Origin: Brevundimonas denitrificans
Lineage (GTDB): Bacteria > Pseudomonadota > Alphaproteobacteria > Caulobacterales > Caulobacteraceae
Assembly: GCF_030160755.1 (NCBI RefSeq)
Contig: NZ_BSOY01000028.1
Span: forward strand, 1 to 33,879
Length of the DNA: 33,879 nt
Reading direction: 5' to 3'
In this document: positions 25,146 through 33,114 of the stretch, in pieces
How the letters are laid out: each line of letters starts with the position of its first letter
Position numbering within the stretch: the stretch's first letter is position 1
Translations under genes and position numbers: made by a program
Notes under the pieces: generated by a model
What the model was told of the DNA's origin: nothing
Databases searched by the model: none
What the model saw: only the letters and a program-made list of their open reading frames with translations

Positions 25146-25913
25146 TTATCGGGCGGTGTAGCCGCCGTCGATGACGAGTTCGGAGCCGGTGACGAATTTC
25201 GCCTCGTCAGACGCGAGGTAGACGGCGCCCCAGGCGATGTCATCCGGCTCTCCGATATGGCCGAGGGGATGCAAGGCGGCCGTCGCCTTGCGGCCTTCTT
25301 CCAGATCGCCCTGGCTCGAAAGATGGTTTTCCACCATCGGCGTCCAGATGAAGCCCGGATGGATCGAGTTCACCCGAATCCTGTCGGCCGCATAGATCAG
25401 GGCGTCGGTCTTGGACATCAGCCGCACCGCCCCCTTCGAGGCGTGATACGGCGGCACGTCGGGTCCCCCGACGAGGCCGTAGATCGACGACAGGTTGATG
25501 ATCGATCCACCGCCCGCCCGCTTCAGGTGGGGGATGGCGTGCTTGGTGCAGAAGAAGACGCCCTTGACGTTGATCGCCTGGACCCAGTCCCACTCGGCCT
25601 CAGTGATTTCGTGCGTCGGCTTGTTGACCCCGGCCACGCCGGCGTTGTTGACGAGGATATCGAGCCGGCCGAAATGCTCGACGACCTTTTGCATCACCGC
25701 CTGGACTTCACGTTCGGTGGACACGTCGCAATGCCAGTGGGCGGCGGACAGACCCTGCCCACGGAGCATCTCGACCAGCTCAAGTCCCTCGGCGTCGAGG
25801 ACGTCCAGAAGCGCAACGGAAGCGCCTTCTTCCGCCATGCGAATGGCGGTTCCGCGCCCAAGGCCCAACGCCGCGCCGGTGATGACGGCGACCTTGCCGG
25901 ACAGACGATTCAT
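25146..25913 (-). CDS. Short-chain dehydrogenase/reductase
   Basis: 255 aa, a classical SDR. Cofactor motif TGAALGLG (12-19), D37 after strand 2 (favouring NAD), NNAG (89-92), catalytic S142/S143, Y156 and K160 (YHASK), and PGFIWT. The substrate is unknown; cyclohexanol- or 3-alpha-hydroxysteroid-type dehydrogenases are the nearest by eye. It begins 3 bp after the lipoprotein gene, so it is probably transcribed from that gene's FNR-boxed promoter. Confidence 0.87.
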   Translation of the reverse strand: MNRLSGKVAVITGAALGLGRGTAIRMAEEGASVALLDVLDAEGLELVEMLRGQGLSAAHWHCDVSTEREVQAVMQKVVEHFGRLDILVNNAGVAGVNKPTHEITEAEWDWVQAINVKGVFFCTKHAIPHLKRAGGGSIINLSSIYGLVGGPDVPPYHASKGAVRLMSKTDALIYAADRIRVNSIHPGFIWTPMVENHLSSQGDLEEGRKATAALHPLGHIGEPDDIAWGAVYLASDEAKFVTGSELVIDGGYTAR

Positions 25914-25916
25914 GCG

Positions 25917-26477
25917 TCAGTCCTCCGGGCGGATAATGCGATTTTCAAGCGACGCCAGGACCTCTCGCGCATCGAAGGCGCGCGCATCGTCGGCGGGCCT
26001 TGTCCCGCGGCGCATCACCACCTCGGCGACGGCCTCGTAGTCGGTGACCTGCCGGACGTCGAATACAGGATCCAGACCGTGACGATCCCATGTCCGCCAC
26101 CCGGAGTGAAGGCCATAGGCGTAGCGCCAGTGGGGCTCCCAGCCGGGGCCCCAGACGCCGATCGGCTCACGAACCACCAGGGTGACATGCTCCTCGGTGT
26201 CGCGCTCGACCGCCAGGAACCAGTCATAGCCGTTCTGCCGTGTCAGCTCGGCGGCGCGGTACAGCAGATAGGTCTCGACCGTCTCGCGTGAGGTCAGGCT
26301 GTTGCCGGCGAAGGCGACACGCCAGCGCTCCGGCTCCACCCGAACTTCACGATAGCCGTCCGCGTGGCCGGGGTCCGTCAACGACGCCGCATGGTAGGGC
26401 GTGGCGGTGGCGCAGGCGGACAGGGCGAGGGCGGCGCCCAGGGCGGCGACAAGGGCGAGAGATGGGTTGGATGACAT
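25917..26477 (-). CDS. CC0125/CC1285-type lipoprotein, function unknown
   Basis: 186 aa, ATG 26477 with GGAGGAAAA upstream. The signal peptide ends in lipobox ALSAC (C22), so it is a predicted lipoprotein. The following GYREVRVEPERWRVAFAGNS and YLLYRAAELTRQNGYDWFL resemble a lipoprotein family known in Caulobacter under the names CC0125/CC1285. Its role is not known. An FNR-type box is centred 55.5 bp upstream, between its start and the end of the Crp/Fnr gene. Operon with the SDR. Confidence 0.8.
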   Translation of the reverse strand: MSSNPSLALVAALGAALALSACATATPYHAASLTDPGHADGYREVRVEPERWRVAFAGNSLTSRETVETYLLYRAAELTRQNGYDWFLAVERDTEEHVTLVVREPIGVWGPGWEPHWRYAYGLHSGWRTWDRHGLDPVFDVRQVTDYEAVAEVVMRRGTRPADDARAFDAREVLASLENRIIRPED

Positions 26478-26525
26478 TCGGATTTTCCTCCGGGCCCATC
26501 AGCGGGCATCGGCCAGGCGTTGTCG

Positions 26526-26539
26526 TTGACCACGATCAA
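26526..26539 (-). promoter_or_regulatory. FNR/FixK box upstream of the lipoprotein-SDR operon
   Basis: On the minus strand TTGATCGTGGTCAA, one base from the full consensus, centred 55.5 bp before the lipoprotein ATG and 5 bp after the Crp/Fnr stop codon. Confidence 0.75.
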
Positions 26540-26543
26540 TTCG

Positions 26544-27191
26544 TCAGGCGGCGGCGAGTCTCTTCAGGCTGCCGCGATGCCGGATGCGGAAATGTCTGCA
26601 GCCGGCGAACTCGACCACGCCGTCAGCCTGCAGGCGTCCGAGCATCCGCGAGACCGTCTCGATGGTGAGACCCAGGTAGTCGGCCATGTCCTGGCGGCTC
26701 ATCGGCAGGGTCACGAGTTCTTCGCGGAAGCGGTCGGCGATATCGAGAAGGAAGCGGGCCACCCGTTCACAGGCGGTGGCGCGCCCGAGCAGAAGCATGT
26801 GCACCTGAGCCCGAGCCAGTTCCGTGGCAGTCGCGGCCCACACAAGTTGCTGGACCCGCCCGGGTGCGAAGGCGGCTGATCCTGACCGCTTCACCATCAA
26901 CACCTCGCAGGTCGTCAGGGCTTCCGCCGAAAACCTGTGTTCCGGCCCGGTCTCCACGCCGAACACGTCGCCCTCGTAATAGAAGTCGCCGACCTGCCGG
27001 CGTCCGTCCGGCAGCAGATGACTCGTTCTGATGGAGCCTTTCACCAGCTGGTAGATCAGGTCAGCGGACTCATCCTGGCCATAGATTTCCTCACCGGGGG
27101 CGAAGGTCATGCTCAGCGAGCCGTCCCAGGTCTCGGTCGTGCTGGTCAGAGCGGAAGAGGGCGGGTGGTTGAGTAGCTCAATCGACGGCAT
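26544..27191 (-). CDS. Second Crp/Fnr family regulator (FixK-like)
   Basis: 215 aa from ATG 27191, with GGGGAG upstream; an upstream start at 27212 lacks a site. A beta-roll covers about 25-110, a dimer helix 112-150, and a winged helix 160-210 with MSRQDMADYLGLT and recognition helix TIETVSR (E178, S181, R182), the standard FNR/FixK readout for TTGAT half-sites. There is no N-terminal Cys cluster; C95, C141 and C198 are scattered. Its promoter carries the same two-part element as the other fixK-type gene, so both are likely FixJ targets. It is the better candidate for the classical TTGAT boxes in this window. Confidence 0.87.
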   Translation of the reverse strand: MPSIELLNHPPSSALTSTTETWDGSLSMTFAPGEEIYGQDESADLIYQLVKGSIRTSHLLPDGRRQVGDFYYEGDVFGVETGPEHRFSAEALTTCEVLMVKRSGSAAFAPGRVQQLVWAATATELARAQVHMLLLGRATACERVARFLLDIADRFREELVTLPMSRQDMADYLGLTIETVSRMLGRLQADGVVEFAGCRHFRIRHRGSLKRLAAA

Positions 27192-27241
27192 GTCAAATCT
27201 CCCCTGTCGCAAGCACAGGGATATGCCCGGAGGGCGGCGCG

Positions 27242-27268
27242 CGACATTCGGGAGCTCCCCTTAAGGGG
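27242..27268 (-). promoter_or_regulatory. Putative FixJ-type promoter element (second Crp/Fnr gene)
   Basis: On the minus strand CCCCTTAAGGGG (perfect 12-bp palindrome), AGCT, CCCGAATGTCG. The palindrome centre to CCCGAAT distance is 10.5 bp, identical to the copies at 2317, 4526 and 13885. CCCGAAT begins 61 bp before the ATG. Confidence 0.6.
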
Positions 27269-27369
27269 ATCACCGGAGGGCCCGCCGAGCGAGATCAAGG
27301 ATGCGCTGACCGCCCACGGGCGCCTGGGTCCGACCGGCCGACCCTACCACCGCGCCGGATAACGCGACC

Positions 27370-27383
27370 TTGATCCATGTCAC
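27370..27383 (+). promoter_or_regulatory. Degenerate FNR/FixK box upstream of the CxxC protein
   Basis: TTGATCCATGTCAC: one perfect half-site and a second half with two mismatches. It is centred 63.5 bp before the ATG at 27440, within the spacing range of the better boxes. Confidence 0.5.
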
Positions 27384-27439
27384 GCCGGTCGGTCGATCAG
27401 CCTGCCATGCGTGACGGGACAGGCCGAAGAGGAATCAGC

Positions 27440-28057
27440 ATGCCCCGACGCATCGAGCAATTGGCGGACGAGATCGTCCGGCTGCAGGGCGAACTCGACC
27501 GCGAGATCGAGCGGCGCCGGGCGGACCTTGGCTGGCGGTTGAACGAAGGGCTGCTCGAATTCGAGCACGGCATCACCCAGCGCCATCGCCGACTGCGGCT
27601 CGGCGCCCGCGCTTTCATGGCCCGCTCGGACTTCGCCACCGTCATCACCGCTCCTCTGATCTATTCCCTGATCATTCCGGTTCTGCTGATCGATGCCTGG
27701 GCCTCTCTCTATCAGGCGGTCTGCTTCCGGGCCTACCGGATCCCGCGCGTCCGCCGGTCCCGCTACATCGTCATGGATCGTGACAGGCTGGGTTACCTGA
27801 ATGCGATCGAAGTGTTGAACTGCTTCTACTGCGAGTACGCCAACGGCGTCGTCGCCTATGTTCGCGAGATATCGAGCCGCACCGAACAATACTGGTGCCC
27901 TATCAAGCACGCCTTCGCCGTCACCGATCCGCACCTGCGCTACTACCAGTTCCTCGAATATGGCGACGCCGAGGGCTACCGCGCCCGCCTCCACGAGTTT
28001 CGTCAGCGCCTCCGGACCGAGGCTCAGGACGCCGACCCGGCGGCGAAGCCGATCTGA
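27440..28057 (+). CDS. Conserved-looking hypothetical protein with CxxC and CxxxH motif
   Basis: 205 aa from ATG 27440 (AGAGGA about 7 bp upstream). An N-terminal charged helix (about 4-55, possible coiled coil) leads to one or two membrane segments (about 66-92). A soluble part follows with C128-x2-C131 (LNCFYCEYANG) and C153-x3-H157 (YWCPIKH), a likely metal or Fe-S site. I recall similar sequences as conserved hypotheticals in proteobacteria but know no function. A degenerate FNR box upstream and regulator neighbours suggest low-oxygen expression. Confidence 0.75.
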   Translation: MPRRIEQLADEIVRLQGELDREIERRRADLGWRLNEGLLEFEHGITQRHRRLRLGARAFMARSDFATVITAPLIYSLIIPVLLIDAWASLYQAVCFRAYRIPRVRRSRYIVMDRDRLGYLNAIEVLNCFYCEYANGVVAYVREISSRTEQYWCPIKHAFAVTDPHLRYYQFLEYGDAEGYRARLHEFRQRLRTEAQDADPAAKPI

Positions 28058-28140
28058 CTGGAAGCGGGCGTCACCCGTGACAGCCCCGGAAACGGATTGA
28101 AGCGTCCCGTTCGACCAGCCCGAACCTCGCCGGGCCGTCG

Positions 28141-28154
28141 TTGATGCGGATCAA
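28141..28154 (+). promoter_or_regulatory. Perfect FNR/FixK box upstream of the 58-aa membrane protein
   Basis: TTGATGCGGATCAA, both half-sites complete, centred 57.5 bp before the ATG at 28205, the same distance as at the usp/cytochrome c pair. Confidence 0.85.
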
Positions 28155-28204
28155 TGCGCCCTCCTGCCGATGGCGGTCTGTTGGGACCGCAAAGGAGCCT
28201 CGCA

Positions 28205-28381
28205 ATGTCCGACGACACCCTCCCGGTTGGGCTGATGATCATCGCCTTCCTGCTGACCTTCCTGGTGCCGGTTGGAGGCAGGCCAATGTTCCCGGCGGAT
28301 GGGCCTCTTCGACGCCGCGCCCCTCCTCCGCCGACCCCTGCCCGGGGGAAACTCTCCCGCATGGCGCGGGGCCTCCCCTGA
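28205..28381 (+). CDS. Small single-pass membrane protein, 58 aa, FNR-boxed
   Basis: ATG 28205 with AAAGGAG 7 bp upstream. One hydrophobic helix (about 7-23, VGLMIIAFLLTFLVPVGG), then a Pro- and Arg-rich basic tail, probably cytoplasmic. I know no family. The perfect FNR box at the standard distance and the strong ribosome site make it a convincing small gene. It could be a small subunit or regulator of a membrane enzyme, in the manner of CydX or CcoQ; that is speculation. The VIT-type transporter gene follows 55 bp later and may be co-transcribed. Confidence 0.65.
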   Translation: MSDDTLPVGLMIIAFLLTFLVPVGGRPMFPADGPLRRRAPPPPTPARGKLSRMARGLP

Positions 28382-28436
28382 TGAAGAGGATCGCGTCCCG
28401 CCGGTGTAGTCTGCGCCACTGGTCTGGAGTCGTCGT

Positions 28437-29138
28437 ATGAGTCGTCTCGCGCTACATCCCGAACGCCATCTGGTCTCCCGTATCGGCTGGCTGCGCGCCG
28501 CCGTTCTGGGCGCCAACGACGGGCTGGTGTCGACCGCCAGCCTGGTCATCGGCGTTGCGGCGGCCGAGGCGACGCGGGGCGAAATCCTGATCGCCGGCGT
28601 CGCCGGCCTCGTCGCCGGGGCGATGTCGATGGCGGCGGGGGAATATGTCTCCGTCAGCTCCCAGTCGGATACCGAAAGGGCTGACCTGGCCCGCGAGACG
28701 GCCGAGCTGGCGGGGGACCGCGAAGCCGAGGTGACCGAGTTGGCCGGCATCTATGCGGCGCGCGGCGTCGACCCGGGCCTGTCGCGGCAGGTGGCGATAC
28801 AGTTGATGGCGAAGGATGCGCTCGGCGCTCATGCGCGGGACGAGCTCGGCATCTCCGAGATTACGACGGCGCGACCGGTGCAGGCGGCGCTGACCTCCGC
28901 CCTGACGTTCGCACTCGGCGCCCTTCCGGCCCTGCTTCTGGTGACCGTCGCGCCGCTCTCGGGCTTGATCATCTGGGTCGGAGCAATGGCCTTGGCCGCA
29001 CTGATGGGACTGGGCGCGCTCGGCGCCCTGGCGGGAGGCGCCAACGTGGGCCGTTCCGTCCTGCGGGTCGCATTCTGGGGCGTGATCGCCATGGTCGCGA
29101 CCGCAGGCATCGGCCGGCTGTTTGGTACAGTGGTCTAG
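28437..29138 (+). CDS. VIT1/CCC1-type Fe2+/Mn2+ transporter family protein
   Basis: 233 aa, GGAG about 8 bp before the ATG. Signature LGANDGLVSTASLVIGVAAA in the first helix and AGAMSMAAGEYVSVSSQSD after the second, then a charged loop (about 80-135) and three C-terminal helices. Family members move Fe2+ or Mn2+ across a membrane; the direction here is unknown. No FNR box directly precedes it, but the boxed small gene 55 bp upstream may drive it. It converges with the DUF302 gene. Confidence 0.87.
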   Translation: MSRLALHPERHLVSRIGWLRAAVLGANDGLVSTASLVIGVAAAEATRGEILIAGVAGLVAGAMSMAAGEYVSVSSQSDTERADLARETAELAGDREAEVTELAGIYAARGVDPGLSRQVAIQLMAKDALGAHARDELGISEITTARPVQAALTSALTFALGALPALLLVTVAPLSGLIIWVGAMALAALMGLGALGALAGGANVGRSVLRVAFWGVIAMVATAGIGRLFGTVV

Positions 29139-29162
29139 ATTGCTGCCGAACCGGGCCGGCGA

Positions 29163-29546
29163 TCAGATCCTGTCGATGGCTGCGTTCAGCCGTTCGCCCA
29201 CCATCCGGGCATGTTGCAGCAATTCTGTATTCTCGATCGCCGCCATCGAGGCGGCGGGATCGACGGCGAAGACCTCGACGCCGTCTTCGACCTGCTGGAC
29301 CACGACATTGCAGGGCAGCATGACGCCGACGTGAGGCTCCATCTTGAGGGCCTCATGGGCCATGACCGGGTTGCAGGCGCCGAGGATGCGGTAAGGGCGG
29401 AAATCCTCGCCGATCTTCGCCTTCAGCGTGGCCTGGACGTCGATCTCGGTGAGGACGCCGAAGCCTTGCTCCTGTAGCGACGCGCGGGTGCGATCCAGGA
29501 CGGTTTCGAAGTCGCCTTCAATCGTGCGGGCATGGAAATAGGTCAT
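29163..29546 (-). CDS. DUF302 domain protein
   Basis: 127 aa from ATG 29546, which overlaps the ArsR stop (ATGA). A single DUF302 domain: GDFETVLDRTRASLQEQGFGVLTEIDVQ, RILGACNP (C58), and MLPCNVVVQQ (C79) with a closing helix. The fold is known but the function is not. Two conserved-looking cysteines may bind metal or take part in thiol chemistry. Last gene of the adaptor-pump-ArsR-DUF302 operon. Confidence 0.87.
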   Translation of the reverse strand: MTYFHARTIEGDFETVLDRTRASLQEQGFGVLTEIDVQATLKAKIGEDFRPYRILGACNPVMAHEALKMEPHVGVMLPCNVVVQQVEDGVEVFAVDPAASMAAIENTELLQHARMVGERLNAAIDRI

Positions 29547-29887
29547 GAGGTCTGGTCCTTGGGTCTGTCGCGGAAGATCTCGCAGAGCAGGGCGATGAGG
29601 CGGGCCGCCGCCGGATCGGAGATGCCGTAGTAGATCGTCTGGGCGTCGCGCCGCGGAGCGATGACGCCGGCGTCGCGCAGGCGGGCGAGATGCTGGGAAC
29701 AGGCTGACTGCGACAGGCCCGCATAGCCGGCCAACTCGCCGACCGCGCATTCACTTTCGCTGAGCCTGCACATCAGCATCAGCCGCTGCTCATTGGCGAA
29801 CAGTCGTAACAGCTGCGCGGCGGGAGCGGCGCTGGCCTCAAGCTCGGCGAGGGCGGCGGCGTTCGGCAAGGGCAAGGCGTCGGTCAT
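29543..29887 (-). CDS. ArsR family regulator, cysteine-rich (possible SqrR/BigR-like)
   Basis: 114 aa from ATG 29887, overlapping the RND stop (ATGA). A winged helix-turn-helix spans about 25-92, with AGYAGLSQSACSQHLARLRDAG and wing DAQTIYYGI. Cysteines C40, C47, C63 and C102. C40 (start of helix 3) and C102 (last helix) lie roughly where persulfide-sensing SqrR/BigR proteins carry their reactive pair, though the gap is 62 rather than about 66. It could instead bind a metal. It probably represses its own operon. Confidence 0.82.
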   Translation of the reverse strand: MTDALPLPNAAALAELEASAAPAAQLLRLFANEQRLMLMCRLSESECAVGELAGYAGLSQSACSQHLARLRDAGVIAPRRDAQTIYYGISDPAAARLIALLCEIFRDRPKDQTS

Positions 29888-32800
29888 GGCGTCTCTGGCG
29901 CGGGTGCGGGCGCGACCATGGGGCGGCCGTCGTCCTTCAACGCGATATAGATCGCAGGGATCACCAGCACCGTCAGAATAGTCGAGGAAATCAGACCGAA
30001 CAGCAGGGAAATCGCCAATCCCTGGAAGATCGGGTCGAACAGGATGACCGCGGCGCCGATCATGGCCGCCAGGGCGGTCAGCAGGATCGGCTTGAAGCGG
30101 ATGGCGCCCGCCTCCAGCAGCACTTCGCGCAGGGGTCGTCCCGGTGTTCGGGCGTGGCGGATGAAGTCGACCAGGAGGATCGAGTTTCGCACGATGATTC
30201 CCGCCAGGGCGATGAAGCCGATCATCGAGGTCGCGGTGAACGGCGCGCCGAACAGCATGTGCCCGATGACGATGCCGATCAGGGTCAGGGGGATGGGCGT
30301 CAGGATCACCAGCGGGATGCGGAAATCCTTGAACTGGGCGACGACCAGAACATAGATCCCCAGCAGGGCCACGCCGAAGGCGGCGCCCATGTCGCGGAAG
30401 GTGACCCAGGTGATCTCCCATTCGCCGTCCCACAGGACGGTGGGGACGGTCTCGTCGGTCGGCTGGCCGTTGAGCCGGACCTCCGGGCGCGGCAGGCCCT
30501 TCCAGTCATGCGCCTTGATGGCGGCGTCGATGGCGAGGATGCCGTAGATCGGGGCCTCGAACTGGCCGGCCAGTTCGGCGGTGACCATCTCGGCGGCGCG
30601 GCCGTCGCGGCGGTAGACGGGCCAGCTCGCCAGCTCGTGCCGGGCCTCGACGACCTCGCCCAGTTCGACCAGCCGCCGGCCGCCGTCGATCGTGGTCACG
30701 GCCACGGGCATGACCGCCATCTGCTCGTTCCAGGTCCGGGCCGACTGGGGCAGGCGCACGGCGATCTCGACCGGGGTCCGCTCGTCGTCGCGCACGGCGT
30801 AGCCGAGCACCTGCCCGCCCATGACGGCGGCGATGGAGTCATGCACCTCGCGCTCGGACAGGCCGAAGCGCTCGATCTTCTCGCGGTCGGGGATCAGGCG
30901 CAGGACCGGCCGGCGCACGCCGAAGCTGTTGTCGACGTCGACCACCGAGGGCTCAGTCCGGAACAGGGTCTCCAGCTCGGCGGCCACGGCGCGGCGGGTC
31001 GCGGGATCGGGGCCGTAGACCTCGGCCAGCAGGGTCGCCAGCACCGGTGGCCCGGGCGGAGCCTCGACCACCTTGATCGACGACCCCGCGGGTAGCGGCA
31101 GGTCGGCCAGACGCCGGCGCAGGTCGAGGGCGATGGCGTGGCTGCTGCGGTCGCGCTCGCCTTTGGGGGCCAGCATCACCGCCAGATCGCCCTGTTCGGC
31201 GCCCGCGCGCAGGAAATAGTGACGCACCAGGCCGTTGAAGTTGAACGGCGCCGCGGTCCCGGCGTAGCTCTCCAGCGATTCCACCTCGGGCAGGCTTCCC
31301 GCCACGGCCGCCGCCCCGGCCAGGGTGCGTTCGGTGGTCTCGAGACTGGTCCCCTCGGGCATGTCCAGCACCACTTGAAGCTCGGACTTGTTGTCGAACG
31401 GCAGCAGCTTCACCGGCACCGCCCGGAAGCCGAACATCGACATGGACAGCAAGGTGGCGACGCCGACCACGATGAGGAAGGTCCAGGCGCTGCGGCGCGA
31501 GCGGATCACCGGCGTGGCCACCCTGCGATAGAGGCGGCCCAGCATCCCCTCGCCGTGCTCATGACCGTGGCCGCCGGCGAGGGTCTTTCGGGCCAGGCGG
31601 ATCATCAACCACGGCGCGATGACCACGGCGACGAAGAAGGAGAAGACCATGGCCGCCGAGGCGTTGACCGGGATCGGGGCCATATAGGGGCCCATCAGGC
31701 CCGAGACGAACAGCATGGGCAGCAGGGCGGCGACGACGGTCAGGGTGGCGACCACGGTCGGATTGCCGACCTCGGCCACGGCCTCGACTGTGGCCTGGGC
31801 GCGGCTGCGGCCGTCGTCCATGGCCCAGTGCCGGGCGATGTTCTCGATCATGACGATGGCGTCGTCGACGAGAATGCCGATCGAGAAGATCAGGGCGAAC
31901 AGGCTGACGCGGTTGATGGTGTAGCCCATCAGGTTGGAGGCGAAGAGGGTCAGCAGGATGGTCGTGGGGATCACGACCGCCGTCACGCCCGCCTCGCGCC
32001 AGCCGATGGCGAAGCCGATCAGGATGACGATGGAGATCGTCGCCAGACCCAGGTGCATGAGCAGCTCATTGGCCTTTTCATTGGCGGTCTCGCCGTAATC
32101 GCGGGTGACCACGACCTCGAGGCCGTCCGGGATCAGCGTGCCCTTCAGGGCTTCGACCCGCTCCATCACGCCGTGCGAGACGACCACGGCGTTGGCGCCC
32201 TGGCGTTTGGCCACGGCCAGGCTGACGGCGGGGGTGCGGCTCCAGCCGTCGCTGGCGCGGGCGTAGTGGGCGGCGCGGGCCTGGTCCTCGCGCGGGGCCT
32301 GCACCACGGTCGCCACGTCGCGCAGATAGACGGGCTCGCCCGCGATCGAGCTGACAGTCAGAAGGGAGGCGTCGTCGGGCGTGGCCAGCCGCTCGCCCGA
32401 GCGCAGGGACACGGCCCGGCCCTGGTCGCGGAAGGCGCCGGCGGGGAAGCTGCGATTGGCCTGGGCGACGGTCTCCAGCACCGAGGACAGGGCCACGCCG
32501 CGGGCCGCCATGCGGGCCGGATCGGGCTCGACGCGGATCTCGGACGGGCGGCCGCCGACGATGAAGGTCAGGCCGACGTCCTCGACCTTGCCGATCTCGG
32601 TGCGCAGGCGGGCGGCGACGTCGTACAGGGCCTGGTCGCTCCAGCGCCCGGCCGCATCGGCGCGCGGCGTCAGGGTCAGGACCACGGCGGGCACGTCATT
32701 GATGCCCCGGGTGACGATCCGGGGCTCGGACACGCCGACAGGAATGGAGCCGTAGTTGGCGCGCACCTTCTCGTGCACGCGGACCGCCGCGTCGTCGGGG

Positions 32801-33114
32801 TCCGATCCGACCACGAAGCGGGCGGTGACCATGACCTGGTCGTCCTGCACCTGGGTGTAGACGTGCTCGACGCCGTCGATGCTGCGGACGATGGCTTCCA
32901 GCGGCTTGGCCGCCAGTTCGGTCGCGTCCGAGGCGCTCAGACCCGGGGCCGCGACCATGATGTCGACCATGGGCACGCTGATCTGCGGCTCCTCCTCGCG
33001 GGGGATCGACAGCACCGCCATAAGGCCGACGGCGATCGCCGCCAGCAGCATCAGGGGGGTCAACGGCGAATTGAGCGTGGCTTTCGTGAGACGTCCGGAC
33101 AGGCCGAGGTTCAT
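29884..33114 (-). CDS. RND efflux pump permease (AcrB/MdtB-like)
   Basis: 1076 aa, full length for the family. N-terminal helix near 15-35, first periplasmic loop, then helices around 350-470. Proton-relay motif SIGILVDDAIVMIEN with D417/D418 in TM4. A second half repeats the layout and ends in the usual C-terminal helix bundle (DFRIPLVILTPIPLTLIG onward). It lacks the CzcA metal-binding signature that I can recognise, so a hydrophobic or organic substrate is more likely. It overlaps the adaptor gene upstream and arsR downstream by ATGA. Confidence 0.92.
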   Translation of the reverse strand: MNLGLSGRLTKATLNSPLTPLMLLAAIAVGLMAVLSIPREEEPQISVPMVDIMVAAPGLSASDATELAAKPLEAIVRSIDGVEHVYTQVQDDQVMVTARFVVGSDPDDAAVRVHEKVRANYGSIPVGVSEPRIVTRGINDVPAVVLTLTPRADAAGRWSDQALYDVAARLRTEIGKVEDVGLTFIVGGRPSEIRVEPDPARMAARGVALSSVLETVAQANRSFPAGAFRDQGRAVSLRSGERLATPDDASLLTVSSIAGEPVYLRDVATVVQAPREDQARAAHYARASDGWSRTPAVSLAVAKRQGANAVVVSHGVMERVEALKGTLIPDGLEVVVTRDYGETANEKANELLMHLGLATISIVILIGFAIGWREAGVTAVVIPTTILLTLFASNLMGYTINRVSLFALIFSIGILVDDAIVMIENIARHWAMDDGRSRAQATVEAVAEVGNPTVVATLTVVAALLPMLFVSGLMGPYMAPIPVNASAAMVFSFFVAVVIAPWLMIRLARKTLAGGHGHEHGEGMLGRLYRRVATPVIRSRRSAWTFLIVVGVATLLSMSMFGFRAVPVKLLPFDNKSELQVVLDMPEGTSLETTERTLAGAAAVAGSLPEVESLESYAGTAAPFNFNGLVRHYFLRAGAEQGDLAVMLAPKGERDRSSHAIALDLRRRLADLPLPAGSSIKVVEAPPGPPVLATLLAEVYGPDPATRRAVAAELETLFRTEPSVVDVDNSFGVRRPVLRLIPDREKIERFGLSEREVHDSIAAVMGGQVLGYAVRDDERTPVEIAVRLPQSARTWNEQMAVMPVAVTTIDGGRRLVELGEVVEARHELASWPVYRRDGRAAEMVTAELAGQFEAPIYGILAIDAAIKAHDWKGLPRPEVRLNGQPTDETVPTVLWDGEWEITWVTFRDMGAAFGVALLGIYVLVVAQFKDFRIPLVILTPIPLTLIGIVIGHMLFGAPFTATSMIGFIALAGIIVRNSILLVDFIRHARTPGRPLREVLLEAGAIRFKPILLTALAAMIGAAVILFDPIFQGLAISLLFGLISSTILTVLVIPAIYIALKDDGRPMVAPAPAPETP

